Positions 20,487 through 31,100 of a stretch of 64,000 nt of DNA are shown in pieces. Origin of the DNA: Saccharomycopsis phalli (lineage: Eukaryota; Ascomycota; Saccharomycetes; Ascoideales; Saccharomycopsidaceae); assembly GCA_020342235.1 (NCBI GenBank), contig CP073214.1, forward strand, positions 434,001-498,000, written 5' to 3'. The notes below the pieces were generated by a model that ran no database searches, had not been told where the DNA came from, and saw nothing but the letters and a program-made list of their open reading frames with translations. A program made the position numbers and the translations under genes. Numbering within the stretch: the first letter of the stretch is position 1; the number at the start of each line of letters is the position of its first letter.

Positions 20487-23282
20487 CTATAAGTCGTCGC
20501 CTGTCAATGTGAATGGTTCAGGCAAAGGCGCTCCAGTATCGTTCAACTGTCTCACAGTTTTGATGTATTCATTCTTCTCTGATGGACGCTTGTCTTCTAG
20601 CACTATAACACCATTGCTGCTCTTATACTCTCTCACAGGTTCGAATCGGCTATCACTAGAAAAAGAAATGTACTTTAACTGCGCAGGCACAACTCGGCTG
20701 ATATTTTCAATCTCATAGAAATCTGGTTCATCCTCGCTTATCTCCATCTTGTCGTCAGTCTCGACTTCTGTTGATTTCTTCTGTTCTTCATTATCGACAT
20801 CCATCTCGTCTTCCTTGGCAGCCTTCTTGGCTCTTTGCTGAGCCTTTGCCGTCACAGACAATACTGCAGTTTCAATCTTCTCAGTCTTTTTCTCCTTGGC
20901 ATCTTCCAATTTAGGTGGATAGGCAAAGGTCGACTTTTTGGTATGACACTCCAATTGGAACTTTGGAATTCTCAAGTCTTCCTTAACACCGATTATCGAA
21001 GTTGGAGAGAAACTCAAGGACAAAAAGTGAGTCAATGGAAACCAATACCAGTTCTGGGTAAACAATACCAACCCGACAATAGCCTTTACATTCAAAGCCC
21101 CTGTTTGGGAATGCTCCAAGTTTATAGTAACGTTTCTACCACCAGCATCAATAATACCTTGAGAGATGGCAGCACCAAACTTTGTTAATCCTTCTTGGGC
21201 CTTGCCACTAATCACAGAAGCGTAGTTTTCCTTTACTTTGCTCAAGTTAGGATATGTCTTTTCATTCTGCTGAATCAAAATCAACGCAGTAGCGATCAAG
21301 GCTCCTTGTCTGACAAAGTCAACCGGGTCCTTTGTCAATGGCTCAATCAAATCAAGAGCAGCCTGGAAATTTCCCTTTCCAGCACAAGAAATACCCAAGG
21401 CAATGGCAGTTCCATATCTCACATGTGGGTTGTATGACTCAGCTAACAATTCAACAATGGAAGGAACAGTCTTGTAGTCTCTCAAAAGTATAAACCCAAG
21501 CGAAATGACCGCAGCCCTTCTAACGTCGTTACTAGAGTCGCTGACAGCAATGTGCAACAATTTTCTAATAGCCTTCTTGTCACCAGTTCCACAGTATGCC
21601 AATCCAATGACAAAGCAACCACCATATCGTAGGTTGGAGCTTTGTTCCTTGATGAGCTCATCAATAACAGCCTCAGACTCTTCTTCTTTGCCAAAACTAA
21701 TCAATGCCACAGCAATGGAGCATCCACGACGTATGTTTTCGTGCAGCGTTTCTCTGCCATAAGTTATCAACTCTTTAATGATTTCCTGGTTATTGGAGCC
21801 AAGCATAACTAAACCAATACTCAAAGCAGATGACTCACCGGAGATGGCAGAATCAGAAAACAACACTGATTTCAACGCATCGAAAATAGATTCATCTCTG
21901 CTTCCCATGGACGCTACACCCACACCGAGACAAGCACCATGCAAAATCACATCAATCTCTTCATTACCAGCGGAAGATCCTTTTTCGTTAATGTGGTTCT
22001 TCAAGTAGTCAACAACCTCATTACCATGGCCCGCAAATATAAGACCCAAGGCAAATAAAGAGCCACCTTTAGAGTACGGGGAGCCTCCGCTATTTTCTGG
22101 TAAGTAAGGATCAACAATACTCTTACCCTGGGAAAGATTACCCTTGTGAATCACACCTAAAGCGGCAGTAGCAGTGAATTTCGACCAGTTGGAAGATTTG
22201 CCTAACCAATCCAAGTTACGTTTTAAGAAACTGGCGTCTGTTGTACCGGCATGCAAGAAGGCATTCAAAAAACTGACGGCATTATGAAACATGGAGCTTC
22301 TTCCATCCAATCCTGTCTTAGTCTTGTCCAAAATCTTAGTATCGGTGTTATTATTATTTTTAAGGAAAGTCACATCATAGTCACATGATGGTATTCCCGA
22401 CAAGATCTTAACAAGTCTATTGTAGATGACAAAATGCTTTGAATCACGCTGGATTTCTTTAATCTTTTCAATTGTCTTGTTTAACAATTCTTGAGAAGCA
22501 GTATGAACCAAATCAAATGCAACCTGATAGGCAATCAAAAGGTTCTTCTTAATGTTGGCCTCGACCAAAGACTGAAACAACTTAATGGATAAGTCAGAGT
22601 CATTTAATTGGACAATTAACTTGCTCATGAGAAAAAAGTCTTGGTTCTTCAATTTCAAGAGCAATTCCACCAACCTGTTCAAAGCCAATCTCTTGAATTG
22701 CGTGTTGTAGTTAATAGATGAAAGGCAATTCAATGAGTAATTGATCAACTGCAAAGCGCTATCTTCTTTCTTATCAACAATCTGGCGATTGATGATTGAG
22801 TCCACAATGTCCAACCGATAACTTTCCAACGATATTCCAACAGCCAATGACAAATTATTTTCTTCTGTGCACTTCACCAACATCTTCTCAAAGATATTCA
22901 CCAATTTAGGATCTAAAGACGATGTTTTAGTCAAGTACTCTTCCTTACTCTGTTCAATGTACTTCTCGATACATTTAGACACCACGGTCTCAGTAAACTC
23001 TGAGTTCTCGTCAATGTTAAATTGATCACCGGAGGCCAACGAAAATCTCACAGAAGAGTCATAGTCTCCCAAATTATAATACACTTTAGAAGCAACAAGT
23101 GCCGCAAGATCCCTGCCTTGGAAGGACTCATCCTCATACAACTCTTCAATCTCGCTTAGATTATTAGCGATTTCAGCCCAAAGTTCATCAATGATTCCAT
23201 TCAATGACTGCAAGGCATATACTTTTAAACTTGGGTCTTCCTCTTCAAGAAGAGCCAAGTATGGAGACGCTGTTAATGCCAT
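20487..23282 (-). CDS. RPN2: 26S proteasome regulatory particle base subunit Rpn2
   Basis: A 931-residue protein starting MALTASPYLALLEEEDPSLKVYAL. The central PC (proteasome/cyclosome) repeats show as a ladder of GxxxxxG/A helices, e.g. SLFALGLIFAGHG, GACLGVGVASMG, ALSIGLVMLGS, GCSIAVALISFG, YGGCFVIGLAYCGTG, AAVISLGFILL. The C-terminal region has the acidic/Lys segment and ends DTGAPLPEPFTL. Rpn2 scaffolds Rpn10/Rpn13 and ubiquitin delivery. A GTTGCCACT sequence at 23308-23316 (minus strand AGTGGCAAC) resembles the proteasome-associated element bound by Rpn4, 26 bp upstream of the start codon. Confidence 0.97.
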   Translation of the reverse strand: MALTASPYLALLEEEDPSLKVYALQSLNGIIDELWAEIANNLSEIEELYEDESFQGRDLAALVASKVYYNLGDYDSSVRFSLASGDQFNIDENSEFTETVVSKCIEKYIEQSKEEYLTKTSSLDPKLVNIFEKMLVKCTEENNLSLAVGISLESYRLDIVDSIINRQIVDKKEDSALQLINYSLNCLSSINYNTQFKRLALNRLVELLLKLKNQDFFLMSKLIVQLNDSDLSIKLFQSLVEANIKKNLLIAYQVAFDLVHTASQELLNKTIEKIKEIQRDSKHFVIYNRLVKILSGIPSCDYDVTFLKNNNNTDTKILDKTKTGLDGRSSMFHNAVSFLNAFLHAGTTDASFLKRNLDWLGKSSNWSKFTATAALGVIHKGNLSQGKSIVDPYLPENSGGSPYSKGGSLFALGLIFAGHGNEVVDYLKNHINEKGSSAGNEEIDVILHGACLGVGVASMGSRDESIFDALKSVLFSDSAISGESSALSIGLVMLGSNNQEIIKELITYGRETLHENIRRGCSIAVALISFGKEEESEAVIDELIKEQSSNLRYGGCFVIGLAYCGTGDKKAIRKLLHIAVSDSSNDVRRAAVISLGFILLRDYKTVPSIVELLAESYNPHVRYGTAIALGISCAGKGNFQAALDLIEPLTKDPVDFVRQGALIATALILIQQNEKTYPNLSKVKENYASVISGKAQEGLTKFGAAISQGIIDAGGRNVTINLEHSQTGALNVKAIVGLVLFTQNWYWFPLTHFLSLSFSPTSIIGVKEDLRIPKFQLECHTKKSTFAYPPKLEDAKEKKTEKIETAVLSVTAKAQQRAKKAAKEDEMDVDNEEQKKSTEVETDDKMEISEDEPDFYEIENISRVVPAQLKYISFSSDSRFEPVREYKSSNGVIVLEDKRPSEKNEYIKTVRQLNDTGAPLPEPFTLTGDDL

Positions 23283-23672
23283 TTGAAGACGATAGTTGGT
23301 TGAGGAAGTTGCCACTGTGAAAATCTGGCCGCCACAAAGAGAGGGTAACCATATATTTAGTCGCAATACAAAAAAGAGCGTAGAATTAACCAGAAAAGGC
23401 TACATATAAACAATATTTATATATATATTGGGCGAAAATATCTTTTTACATTGGTGGTTCTTTGTTTGAGTATTCTGCACAACATTGAGCTGGATGGCAC
23501 TTACAAATTGCCTGTTATGATTTCTGCAGTACCATGTACAATGTTTGGATGGGACTATGATAGTGTAAGGATGTGTCATCATTAGTAAGGGAGCGCAACC
23601 TTAAATTATGGAGTATAAAATATGAGGCCTTTTCTTCGTGCTATAAGTTATCAATTACCTCGCAGCGCAAAA
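23283..23672. other. Divergent promoter region of RPN2 and ECM4
   Basis: 390 bases with an AT-rich core (tatatatatatt near 23420) and a PACE-like element on the RPN2 side (23308-23316). No coding frame was supported. Confidence 0.5.
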
Positions 23673-24759
23673 ATGTCAAAAGCAGTAAGTTTGTACCAGG
23701 TTCTTTTAGTGTAATACTAATAATTAGCCAACCTTCAACACCCAAAAGTTTGCCAATTCGGATGGCGAATTCAAAAGAAAGCCAGTAAGTAAATAGCAAC
23801 CGTGTGATTTCTCAAAACTGACAATTGTTTAGAGTTCGTTCAGAAATGTCATCTCCAAGGATGGCGAATTCACACCTGACCTTGACCGTTACCATCTTTA
23901 TGTGTCATATGCTTGTCCTTGGGCTCATCGTACTTTGATCACCCGGAAGCTCAAAGGGCTTGATAAGTATATTGATTACTCTGTGGTGCATTGGCACATG
24001 GATTCTAAAGGATGGAGATTTAAAACCGCCGATGAAGACGTCCCAGGGGCTACTGAGGACCCATTGTATCACGCTAGCCGAGTCAGCGAATTGTACTTCA
24101 AGGCTGAGCCAGACTATGAGGGGCGATTCACAGTTCCAATTCTCTGGGATAAGAAAACCCAGACCATTGTCAACAATGAAAGTAGTGAAATTATTCGAAT
24201 CTTCAACACTGCATTTAATTCCAACAAGGAGTTGACGGCAGAGCAGAAGGAGGTTGATATTTACCCGGCGGAGCATGCCAAGGAAATTGATGAGATCAAT
24301 GAGTGGATTTATGATACCATCAACAATGGGGTTTACAAATCAGGGTTTGCCACTAAGCAGGAGGCCTATGAGAAGAATGTCAAAATATTATTTGACCACT
24401 TGGATAAATTAGAGAAAATATTGGAAAAGAAGTACAAAGCTGCCAAGAACCCAGATAAGGACGGGTTCTACTTGGTTGGTGACAAGTTAACCGAAGCAGA
24501 CATCAGACTCTATCCGACTCTTGTGAGATTTGATCCAGTTTATGTTCAGCATTTCAAGTGTAACATTGGAACCATCAGACATGACTATCCATTTATTCAT
24601 AAGTACTTGAGATATTTGTACTGGAATATTCCGGCCTTCAAAGACACTACCAACTTTGAACACATCAAGTTCCACTACACCAAGTCTCATCCTGCTATTA
24701 ATCCATATGGAATAACCCCGCTTGGCCCTGTTCCAAATATCTTGCCGTTGGATAAGTAG
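23673..24759 (+). CDS. ECM4: Omega-class glutathione transferase (Ecm4/Gto2-like), three exons
   Basis: Inferred exons are 23673-23684 (12 nt), 23728-23784 (57 nt) and 23833-24759, giving 331 residues. The introns are 43 nt (GTAAGT...TACTAATAATTAG) and 48 nt (GTAAGT...ACTGACAATTGTTTAG), both phase 0. Splicing restores the family N-terminus: MSKA, then ...GEFKRKP, then SSFRNVISKDGEF. This parallels FKR-x-x-SSFR in Ecm4. The catalytic motif YACPWAHRT holds the active-site Cys, followed by VVHWHMDSKGWRF, FTVPILWD, and the C-terminal GST helical domain (DKLTEADIRLYPTLVRFD). These cytosolic enzymes reduce glutathione mixed disulphides and dehydroascorbate-like substrates. Confidence 0.93.
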
Positions 24760-24939
24760 TCTACTTAAATTGAATCTGCACTTTGAATGCCAATGTAGAT
24801 GTTTCACGTTGCCTTTAATCGTTTCTAGTATTTAAATGTCAGAATGCAATTAAAAAAAAATTCGCACTTGTATCCCTGTTACATACTATGAAGCTGTAGA
24901 CTCTTTTTACGTATCATTAGGTAAAAACGCCATATGCTT

Positions 24940-24945
24940 CACGTG
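24940..24945. promoter_or_regulatory. CACGTG E-box
   Basis: TCACGTGC lies ~56 bp upstream of the SSK1 start codon. A possible bHLH factor site; function is inferred from the motif only. Confidence 0.35.
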
Positions 24946-25000
24946 CTTGTGTGGGTATTTTTATAGGGGAAAATTAGATACACTCAAGCAGTAGCAAGAC

Positions 25001-26032
25001 ATGACTTCCCGGACCGAAAGAAAAGGATCGGTTTCCCAGCCTTCTTCTACGCGAAATACAAAGACATTAAAAATAACAACGCCGTTATTTAAGCAGTCAC
25101 TAGATGAAATTCCATTATCGTTGAACACTTTGGAGCAAGGCTTTCAGGCAAAGCTCTTTCCAAACAATAAGGTCTTGCCTAAAATTAACGTGCTCGTAGT
25201 AGAAGATAATGTCATCAATCAAATCATTTTGTCCAACTTTTTAAAGAAGAATAATATTCCATTCAAGTTAATTTCCAATGGGCGAGATGCGCTCAAAGAG
25301 TGGCGGATGGGTGGTTATCAGCTAATTCTAATGGATATCCAACTCCCGTTTATCAGTGGCATATACTGCGCGAAAGAAATACGACGGCTCGAAGCGGCCA
25401 ATGGAATAGGGACCTCTAACCAGAAAAATCTTCTGAATATCATAAACAATAATAATAGTATTCCTACCAACGCTATAGACAACATTGGGCAGGGGCCGGA
25501 CTTTACTCCTTCTTCCTCGGGCACTTTGATATACAACAGAATGGATGAAGATCAAACTTCTCAAGCACGATCTTCTATTCAAAATTCCCCTTCACACAGC
25601 CACACTACTTCGAGAAGCTCGCGATCCAGTAGTATTGGGAATTCCAGCACCGGAACCATTGCTGGGTCTGATATTGATAACGAATTGACCAGAGAAGATT
25701 CCCCCAACCCATTAACCGATGAGTTTGCTTCAGACAAATTAGACGTCTCAAAATTCATCCAGCCGGTGATCATTGTGGCTCTCACTGCCAATTCCTTCAC
25801 GGAAGACCGCGACCACGCATTGGCTGCTGGTTGTAACGATTTTTTAGTCAAGCCAGTGAACTTGCTCTGGTTGGGAAAGAAGTTTGCAGAGTGGGGGTGC
25901 ATGCAGGCCCTTATTAATTTTGATACTTGGAAGCACAAGCAAAAGCAGAATAATTCACAAGATGCGGGTGACATTAAAAAGAGTCGCGCTTTGGAGGATG
26001 CCATGAGAAGGTTGTTGATCCAACCCAATTGA
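25001..26032 (+). CDS. SSK1: Response regulator of the osmotic/oxidative stress phosphorelay (Ssk1-like)
   Basis: A 343-residue protein with a receiver domain: acidic pair in VVEDN (E68, D69), phospho-acceptor D112 in LILMDIQLP, switch Thr in ALTAN (~262) and Lys in FLVKPVN (~284). The K-P-V-N context and the following LLWLGKKFAEWGCMQALI are typical of Ssk1. The receiver is interrupted between helix 3 and strand 4 by a Ser/Asn-rich insert of about 115 residues (~137-251). Ssk1 receives phosphate from Ypd1 and, when unphosphorylated, activates the Ssk2-type MAPKKK. The protein is about half the usual length (S. cerevisiae 712) because the long N-terminal region is nearly absent. No upstream exon was recognised. 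Confidence 0.88.
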   Translation: MTSRTERKGSVSQPSSTRNTKTLKITTPLFKQSLDEIPLSLNTLEQGFQAKLFPNNKVLPKINVLVVEDNVINQIILSNFLKKNNIPFKLISNGRDALKEWRMGGYQLILMDIQLPFISGIYCAKEIRRLEAANGIGTSNQKNLLNIINNNNSIPTNAIDNIGQGPDFTPSSSGTLIYNRMDEDQTSQARSSIQNSPSHSHTTSRSSRSSSIGNSSTGTIAGSDIDNELTREDSPNPLTDEFASDKLDVSKFIQPVIIVALTANSFTEDRDHALAAGCNDFLVKPVNLLWLGKKFAEWGCMQALINFDTWKHKQKQNNSQDAGDIKKSRALEDAMRRLLIQPN

Positions 26033-26057
26033 ATTTTTTACTTATCTTAGTTACTGT

Positions 26058-26092
26058 TAATCCTTTTTTTTTTTTTTGCCTTTTTTTTTTTT
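26058..26092. repeat. Poly(T)-rich tract
   Basis: Two T runs of 10-14 bases separated by a few bases, between the convergent SSK1 and RAD52 genes. Confidence 0.7.
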
Positions 26093-26150
26093 ACTCTGGC
26101 GGTGGTCGTCTATGGTCAAGAAATTATTAATTATGGTACGGTACAACAAG

Positions 26151-27233
26151 CTATGTATCTATTTTTCGCTGCTTGCTGACCATATTGCCGTTGAAACCAC
26201 TCTGCCGCTTTACACTCCCCTGGGAAGTCACCACCAAGTCGCTCTTCCCCTTTGGGTATACTGGGTTTTGGGTAGTTCGTTTCACTGGCGCCGATTTATG
26301 GCTGTCTACCGATTTATTTCCTGGCAAAGGTAGAGTAGGATTAAAATAATTTTCCTTTTGGACGTTTCCATTTGATGCTTGAACTTCTGTAGCCACTTTT
26401 GCGCTGACAAACGCTACAGTGTCTGGAATCTTGCACGGGGTCTCGGTTTTGGTTTCAACCACCACTTTGTTGGCACTTATGAGCGCCAAATCATATTCAT
26501 CAATGTCGTTGAAGTCGTCGTCAAGTATGTCATCTAACGAATCTTCGAATATAGACTCGGTTATAGGAAGGGCCTCGTTTGTTCCAGCGTTGATCGGCTT
26601 GATTCGCGGCTCGATTTTGACGATTGAGTTCGGCTGAGGCTTTACGGGAATGAACTCCTTGGTATTTGAATTTTTGTACGGCTCTGTCTTGGAAATGGAT
26701 GGATGACGAAACAAGTCGGTCTCGTTGAATTTGCTTGGAGGCACCTTGACCTTGTAGACGTACTTTAGAAAATCCTTGTCATATAGACAGTTACCCAAGA
26801 CATTACCAAAACTTCTTAGGCATCTTTTAATGCCGTCCGTCAAGGCTTGCTTTTTGCATTTTTCAAACGCCATTCCTCGGTTTCTTGCGTTTTCTATGCT
26901 GCCGTAGCCAATGTCTTCTCGGAAAGTTCCGTCCTTGAGAGTGATGCGCACCACCAACGACAAGCCGATTGAATATTTCCCGCTACCGCCATGATCGTCA
27001 ACATAGTCTACTGTTGTGCTTTTGATTTCCGAGTTCCAGCCGTTGAATCCAAATACATGATTCGCCAAGTTCAAGGCTTTCCACCCTTCAATGTACGACA
27101 CAAATCCGCCTCCAGAGGGCCGTTTTGAAATGTACTCAGGCCCAAGCTGGCGATTCAAGATCTCATCCAACCGTGATACCTCACTTGCAGTGAACTCCTT
27201 GCCACCCTTGGAATTCTGGTGTTTGTCAGACAT
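26151..27233 (-). CDS. RAD52: Recombination mediator Rad52
   Basis: A 360-residue protein. The N-terminal DNA-binding ring domain is clear: LGPEYISKRPSGGGFVSYIEGWKALNLANHVFGFNGWNSEI, DIGYGSIENARNRGMAFEKCKKQALTDGIKRCLRSFGNVLGNCLYDKDFL. The C-terminal half is divergent and Ser/Asn-rich, with an acidic patch (DSLDDILDDDFNDIDEYD) matching the RPA-interaction segment. A conserved C-terminal Rad51-binding motif is not obvious. The protein is shorter than S. cerevisiae Rad52 (471). It loads Rad51 and anneals RPA-coated strands in the nucleus. Confidence 0.96.
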   Translation of the reverse strand: MSDKHQNSKGGKEFTASEVSRLDEILNRQLGPEYISKRPSGGGFVSYIEGWKALNLANHVFGFNGWNSEIKSTTVDYVDDHGGSGKYSIGLSLVVRITLKDGTFREDIGYGSIENARNRGMAFEKCKKQALTDGIKRCLRSFGNVLGNCLYDKDFLKYVYKVKVPPSKFNETDLFRHPSISKTEPYKNSNTKEFIPVKPQPNSIVKIEPRIKPINAGTNEALPITESIFEDSLDDILDDDFNDIDEYDLALISANKVVVETKTETPCKIPDTVAFVSAKVATEVQASNGNVQKENYFNPTLPLPGNKSVDSHKSAPVKRTTQNPVYPKGKSDLVVTSQGSVKRQSGFNGNMVSKQRKIDT

Positions 27234-27349
27234 GTCGGTGTGTGATGAGATTTACTGCAATGCGATGATGCTCAGAAAATGTTAGTCAGCATCACGATAC
27301 TCTTACGTAACTTTTTTTCGCGTGCGTGACAGGATCAGTTATCAAGTGC

Positions 27350-28093
27350 ATGAAGATATTACTACTAAAGCAAAAGACCGAGCCTCTGGATAACTACGAG
27401 TCGTATTTCCAAAAGCGATATGTTGGCGACCACGAGCTTGACTTTTTGTCGGTAATCACACACACCTTGCTAGACGCCGGCGATGTGTTTGCAGATTTCG
27501 AGACCTTTTCCGGTATAATTGTCACTTCGAAAAAGGCAGCAGAGTCGATTCTGAACGTGATTGAAAAACTCACAGGCTCCATGAGAGACTATGTGCTATC
27601 GTTGCCGGTGTATGCAGTCGGTCCTGCCACCATGAAAGCAGCTGCCCTGTTGGGGTTTGCCGATATTCGTGGAGGACATTCGGGGAATGCACAGGAATTG
27701 CTGACGGTAATTGTCAGCGACAAGACCGTCACGTCTCAACGACACAAGAAGCTACTCTTCCTTACCGGTAAGATACGAAGTGACGTCATCCCCAACAATC
27801 TACAGCAATCTGGTCTCAAGTACGTCGAGAAGGTGGTGTACCAGACTGCCAAAATTGACAATGTCATTGACGAGTTTCTACAAAAGCAGGGAAACTGGAT
27901 AGTGTTTTTTTCGTCCCAAGGAATTGAGGAAATAATTAGTCACTTGGTGCTGCTGCTGCAGTCTGCAAAGATCGCTTCAATAGGCCCAACCACTGCCAAT
28001 TACTTGCACAGAAAAGGCCTTGCACCACATATCATATCTAAGCAGCCTTGCCCCGACGCCTTGTTTGAGGCAATAATTAATTACATTGAGTAA
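27350..28093 (+). CDS. HEM4: Uroporphyrinogen-III synthase
   Basis: A 247-residue protein, MKILLLKQKTEPLDNYESYF, with the HemD bilobal pattern: FSGIIVTSKKAAESI in lobe 1, VYAVGPATMKAA at the hinge, KLLFLTGKIRSDVIPNNL, VEKVVYQTAK, WIVFFSSQGIEEII, and KIASIGPTTANYL. It closes hydroxymethylbilane to uroporphyrinogen III in cytosolic haem synthesis. One stretch has three successive CTG codons, which would be Ser-Ser-Ser in the CUG-Ser code. The stop codon begins a 53-bp direct repeat shared with the 3' end of the convergent PHO81. Confidence 0.93.
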   Translation: MKILLLKQKTEPLDNYESYFQKRYVGDHELDFLSVITHTLLDAGDVFADFETFSGIIVTSKKAAESILNVIEKLTGSMRDYVLSLPVYAVGPATMKAAALLGFADIRGGHSGNAQELLTVIVSDKTVTSQRHKKLLFLTGKIRSDVIPNNLQQSGLKYVEKVVYQTAKIDNVIDEFLQKQGNWIVFFSSQGIEEIISHLVLLLQSAKIASIGPTTANYLHRKGLAPHIISKQPCPDALFEAIINYIE

Positions 28094-28196
28094 TAACTTG
28101 TCATATTTTGTATATATATACCTCTACATGTCAATACTACCAGTAATAACTTATTATATTTTGTATATATATACCTCTACATGTCAATACTACCCT
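28091..28196. repeat. 53-bp tandem duplication at the HEM4/PHO81 junction
   Basis: Two adjacent near-identical 53-bp copies (28091-28143 and 28144-28196), differing at about five positions. Copy 1 starts with the HEM4 stop codon. Copy 2 contains the PHO81 stop codon and last five codons (GSIDM). Copy 1 carries a second, untranslated version of that PHO81 end. Confidence 0.9.
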
Positions 28197-31100
28197 GGAA
28201 TTCCAATATGTTGTTAGTCCGTATTCCATTGACATTCGCCTTGGAGTAGTCATTGATCTCAATGTCCTCAAAGTCTGTGATTGGGTTTGGCTCCGACGCA
28301 GATTCCACTGGAAGCTGTTCAAATAATTGGCCGCCAAACTGATGCGACTCGTTTCGGCAGCCAACTAAAATCAATCCTCTAGATCGAATAGATCCACTAA
28401 GGTCTGGTATTAAGGTCAATAGCTTCAACGGAAGAATAATCCCAATAAGATTGTTGACAGACGCAAATCTAATAGCTTCCTCCACTGATCTGGTACATAT
28501 CTCCTCGTCATTGTCTTGAATTTCCAATAGATCCTCCTCATTATTCGCATCATCTTCGTAACTTGGCACGTCGCTTACAGTGCTTGGCCCTCTACTATCA
28601 GGCAAAGAACGGAACGAGAATCCATTGGCACTTGTGGCCTCAAAATTATTGGCAACCAGCTTAAACGTGCAGCCACCCATACTGAAGAATACCGGGAAAT
28701 TAGGCTGCTTCCAGTTCAAGATTTTGCACATTATCGGATTAAATGAAGAAAACACAATAGACCGCTTAGTAGCTGACAGCAATCTAATATGACTGAACAA
28801 AATTGTCAAGATTCTATCCACAAAGTTGTTGATGTTGATATCTTCAAAGTGATCGTTCTTGGTTGAAAGAATAGTGAAAAAGTGATTCAACTCATAATTC
28901 GTAGGGTATAAAACATCAAAGTTGATGGATACCTCGATCGGCAAATACTCAAGAATAAGCTCCAAAGGTAAGTATAACTCACACAATAATTCGTTGATCT
29001 TTTTTAATAACTGCTTTCTACTTGACTCACCAGGAGACTCGCGATAGCGTTCACCCAAAGAACTCAATGTCTTTTTAATATCTGGCAACTGGTGTGACTT
29101 GGATATCAAGCTAAACAATTCCTGTTGATTCAAGTTTAATAAAGAGATGTCAATGCCATTTTCAATTGTAATATAGTTTTTTGGGCATATGATTGGAGTG
29201 CCATCTTTGAGCAAATAAATGTTTATCTTTAAGTAGTCACCCAGTAACGATGAAGCAGCCACAAATGAAAGCATTGAAGTAAACCTAGAGTCTTCCCCAA
29301 ACTCTTGGTCGTTTGAATTTGTCGATTTCCAATAGGTCTCATATTTCGAAATTTCCAACGGAGTCCCACAATAAGAATAGATAATTTGAAACTTGAAGGT
29401 CAATTCCCCAATATTTTTCAACCGTGAATCAAACAAAGGCAATGTGACTCGACCAGAATCATCGCTCATGAAGCTCTTGTTATTTAAAAACACATTTGAA
29501 AGAGCTGTAGTTTTGGCTATGATTTTGGTACCAAAGGTAGGGAAAAGCTCAAAGTCAATTGAGAAGTCACTGGTAAGCTCTGTAATTTGAAAGTTGACAA
29601 AGTTCTCTTTCTCATCAATTGGTAAGAGTAAATTTCGAGGAATAATACCAGGGCAGTCTGATGATATAGTAATTCTGCCAGGGTTCAACGGAATATCGCA
29701 TTCATCATCAGGTGAATCGTCGCGACTAGTCATTGCAGTCTGTTGTCTTTTGCTGGAATTAAATAGTTTGATTGACGATGTCCCAGGATAAAAAAAAATC
29801 TGAAGAGATGTTTTTTTCTCCAAGAAATTGTGCCCGTATTTTCTTAATGGAATGATAGGAGGTGGTAAAGATAAACTAGGAATGGCATCAAGCTTTATTT
29901 TGTCACTGAGGTGTTCTGTTGTTGAAGCCAATAGATACGACTCGGTACTGGGCAAACTAACAGAATTGGACACTTTGTGGTGTCCAAATATTGGCGAATC
30001 ATCATACGATTTCTTTGCCGAAAGTGTCTTTAAAAGTCCACTACTTGGTGAAGTAGAAGCTGGGGCCCCATTATTGATATAATTCTGTTGCTTCAAATTA
30101 GAGATTGTTAACGGTACATTGGAGTTTGTGAAGTCGATAGAGTGGAAGAGAATATTAAGAACATTTACATGTCCATAATAAGCCGCATAAAATAACGGGG
30201 AATAGTTTCTATTGTCCACAATATCGGGGATAGCACCGTATTTGATGAGCTCGCGTGTAGTTCTTGCATGCCCATGGTAAGCAGCATAAAATATTGGGGT
30301 CCAGCTATTAGAGGTACAGAGACAATTAGGATTCAATTTACCGAAATTAACAAGTAACTCCACTGCCTTGTAGTGACCAGAGGATGCAATAATGTGCAAT
30401 GGTAATAGGCCCTCTATCGTTTGGGTATTTCTGTCAATGATAGTTTCATGCTCCAACAAGACTTTTAAAATATCATTGTTGCCGTACTTGCAAGCAAAAT
30501 TTAAAGGAGTGTACCCCGAGCTTGGTTCCTTGCTAAATTTTTTGTTATGCTCATTTGATAACAAGTACTTCACGCAACTTAAATGGTTGTATTTTATGGC
30601 CAACAACAACGGGGTCATGGTATGATTATCAAAGACAGAAAGGCTCTCTGGGGCTCTATCCACAAGTAGCATTAGTAAATCTATCTTACCATATTGTGCT
30701 GCATAGTGTAAAGCAGTCTTTGAGTTGTTGTCCTTCAACGTGAGAAAGTGATTGTTGTTCTTTTCATCAATGAGTAATAACCTAGCCAAGAAGAACCGCG
30801 AAAAATTATCAGTGGATTCCTGGGCCGATGCCTTGGTCTCATCTTTCTTTTCTAATCCAAGAGTAGTTTTCGCGGTGGTTTGTTTTCGTAACCTTCTGCC
30901 ATTAACTAATGAAATCTGATGGAGAAAGGTGCGGCTAGTGTAAATGTCTATGTAATTGAGATCAATGTGTTGTTTGAAGTGGTTGTAAAAGTTAATCAAG
31001 TATACATCTTCAAAAGACGCGGCAATCGCCCAGAAAAACACTCTGGTAAGCTTCTCGCCGTCACTAAAGTCTTTCAACTCCGATAACCAATTATTAAGCA

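Noticed and set aside
29393-30082. Several 60-85-codon frames antisense to PHO81
   Set aside because: They are mirror frames of a strongly conserved gene and show no independent motifs.
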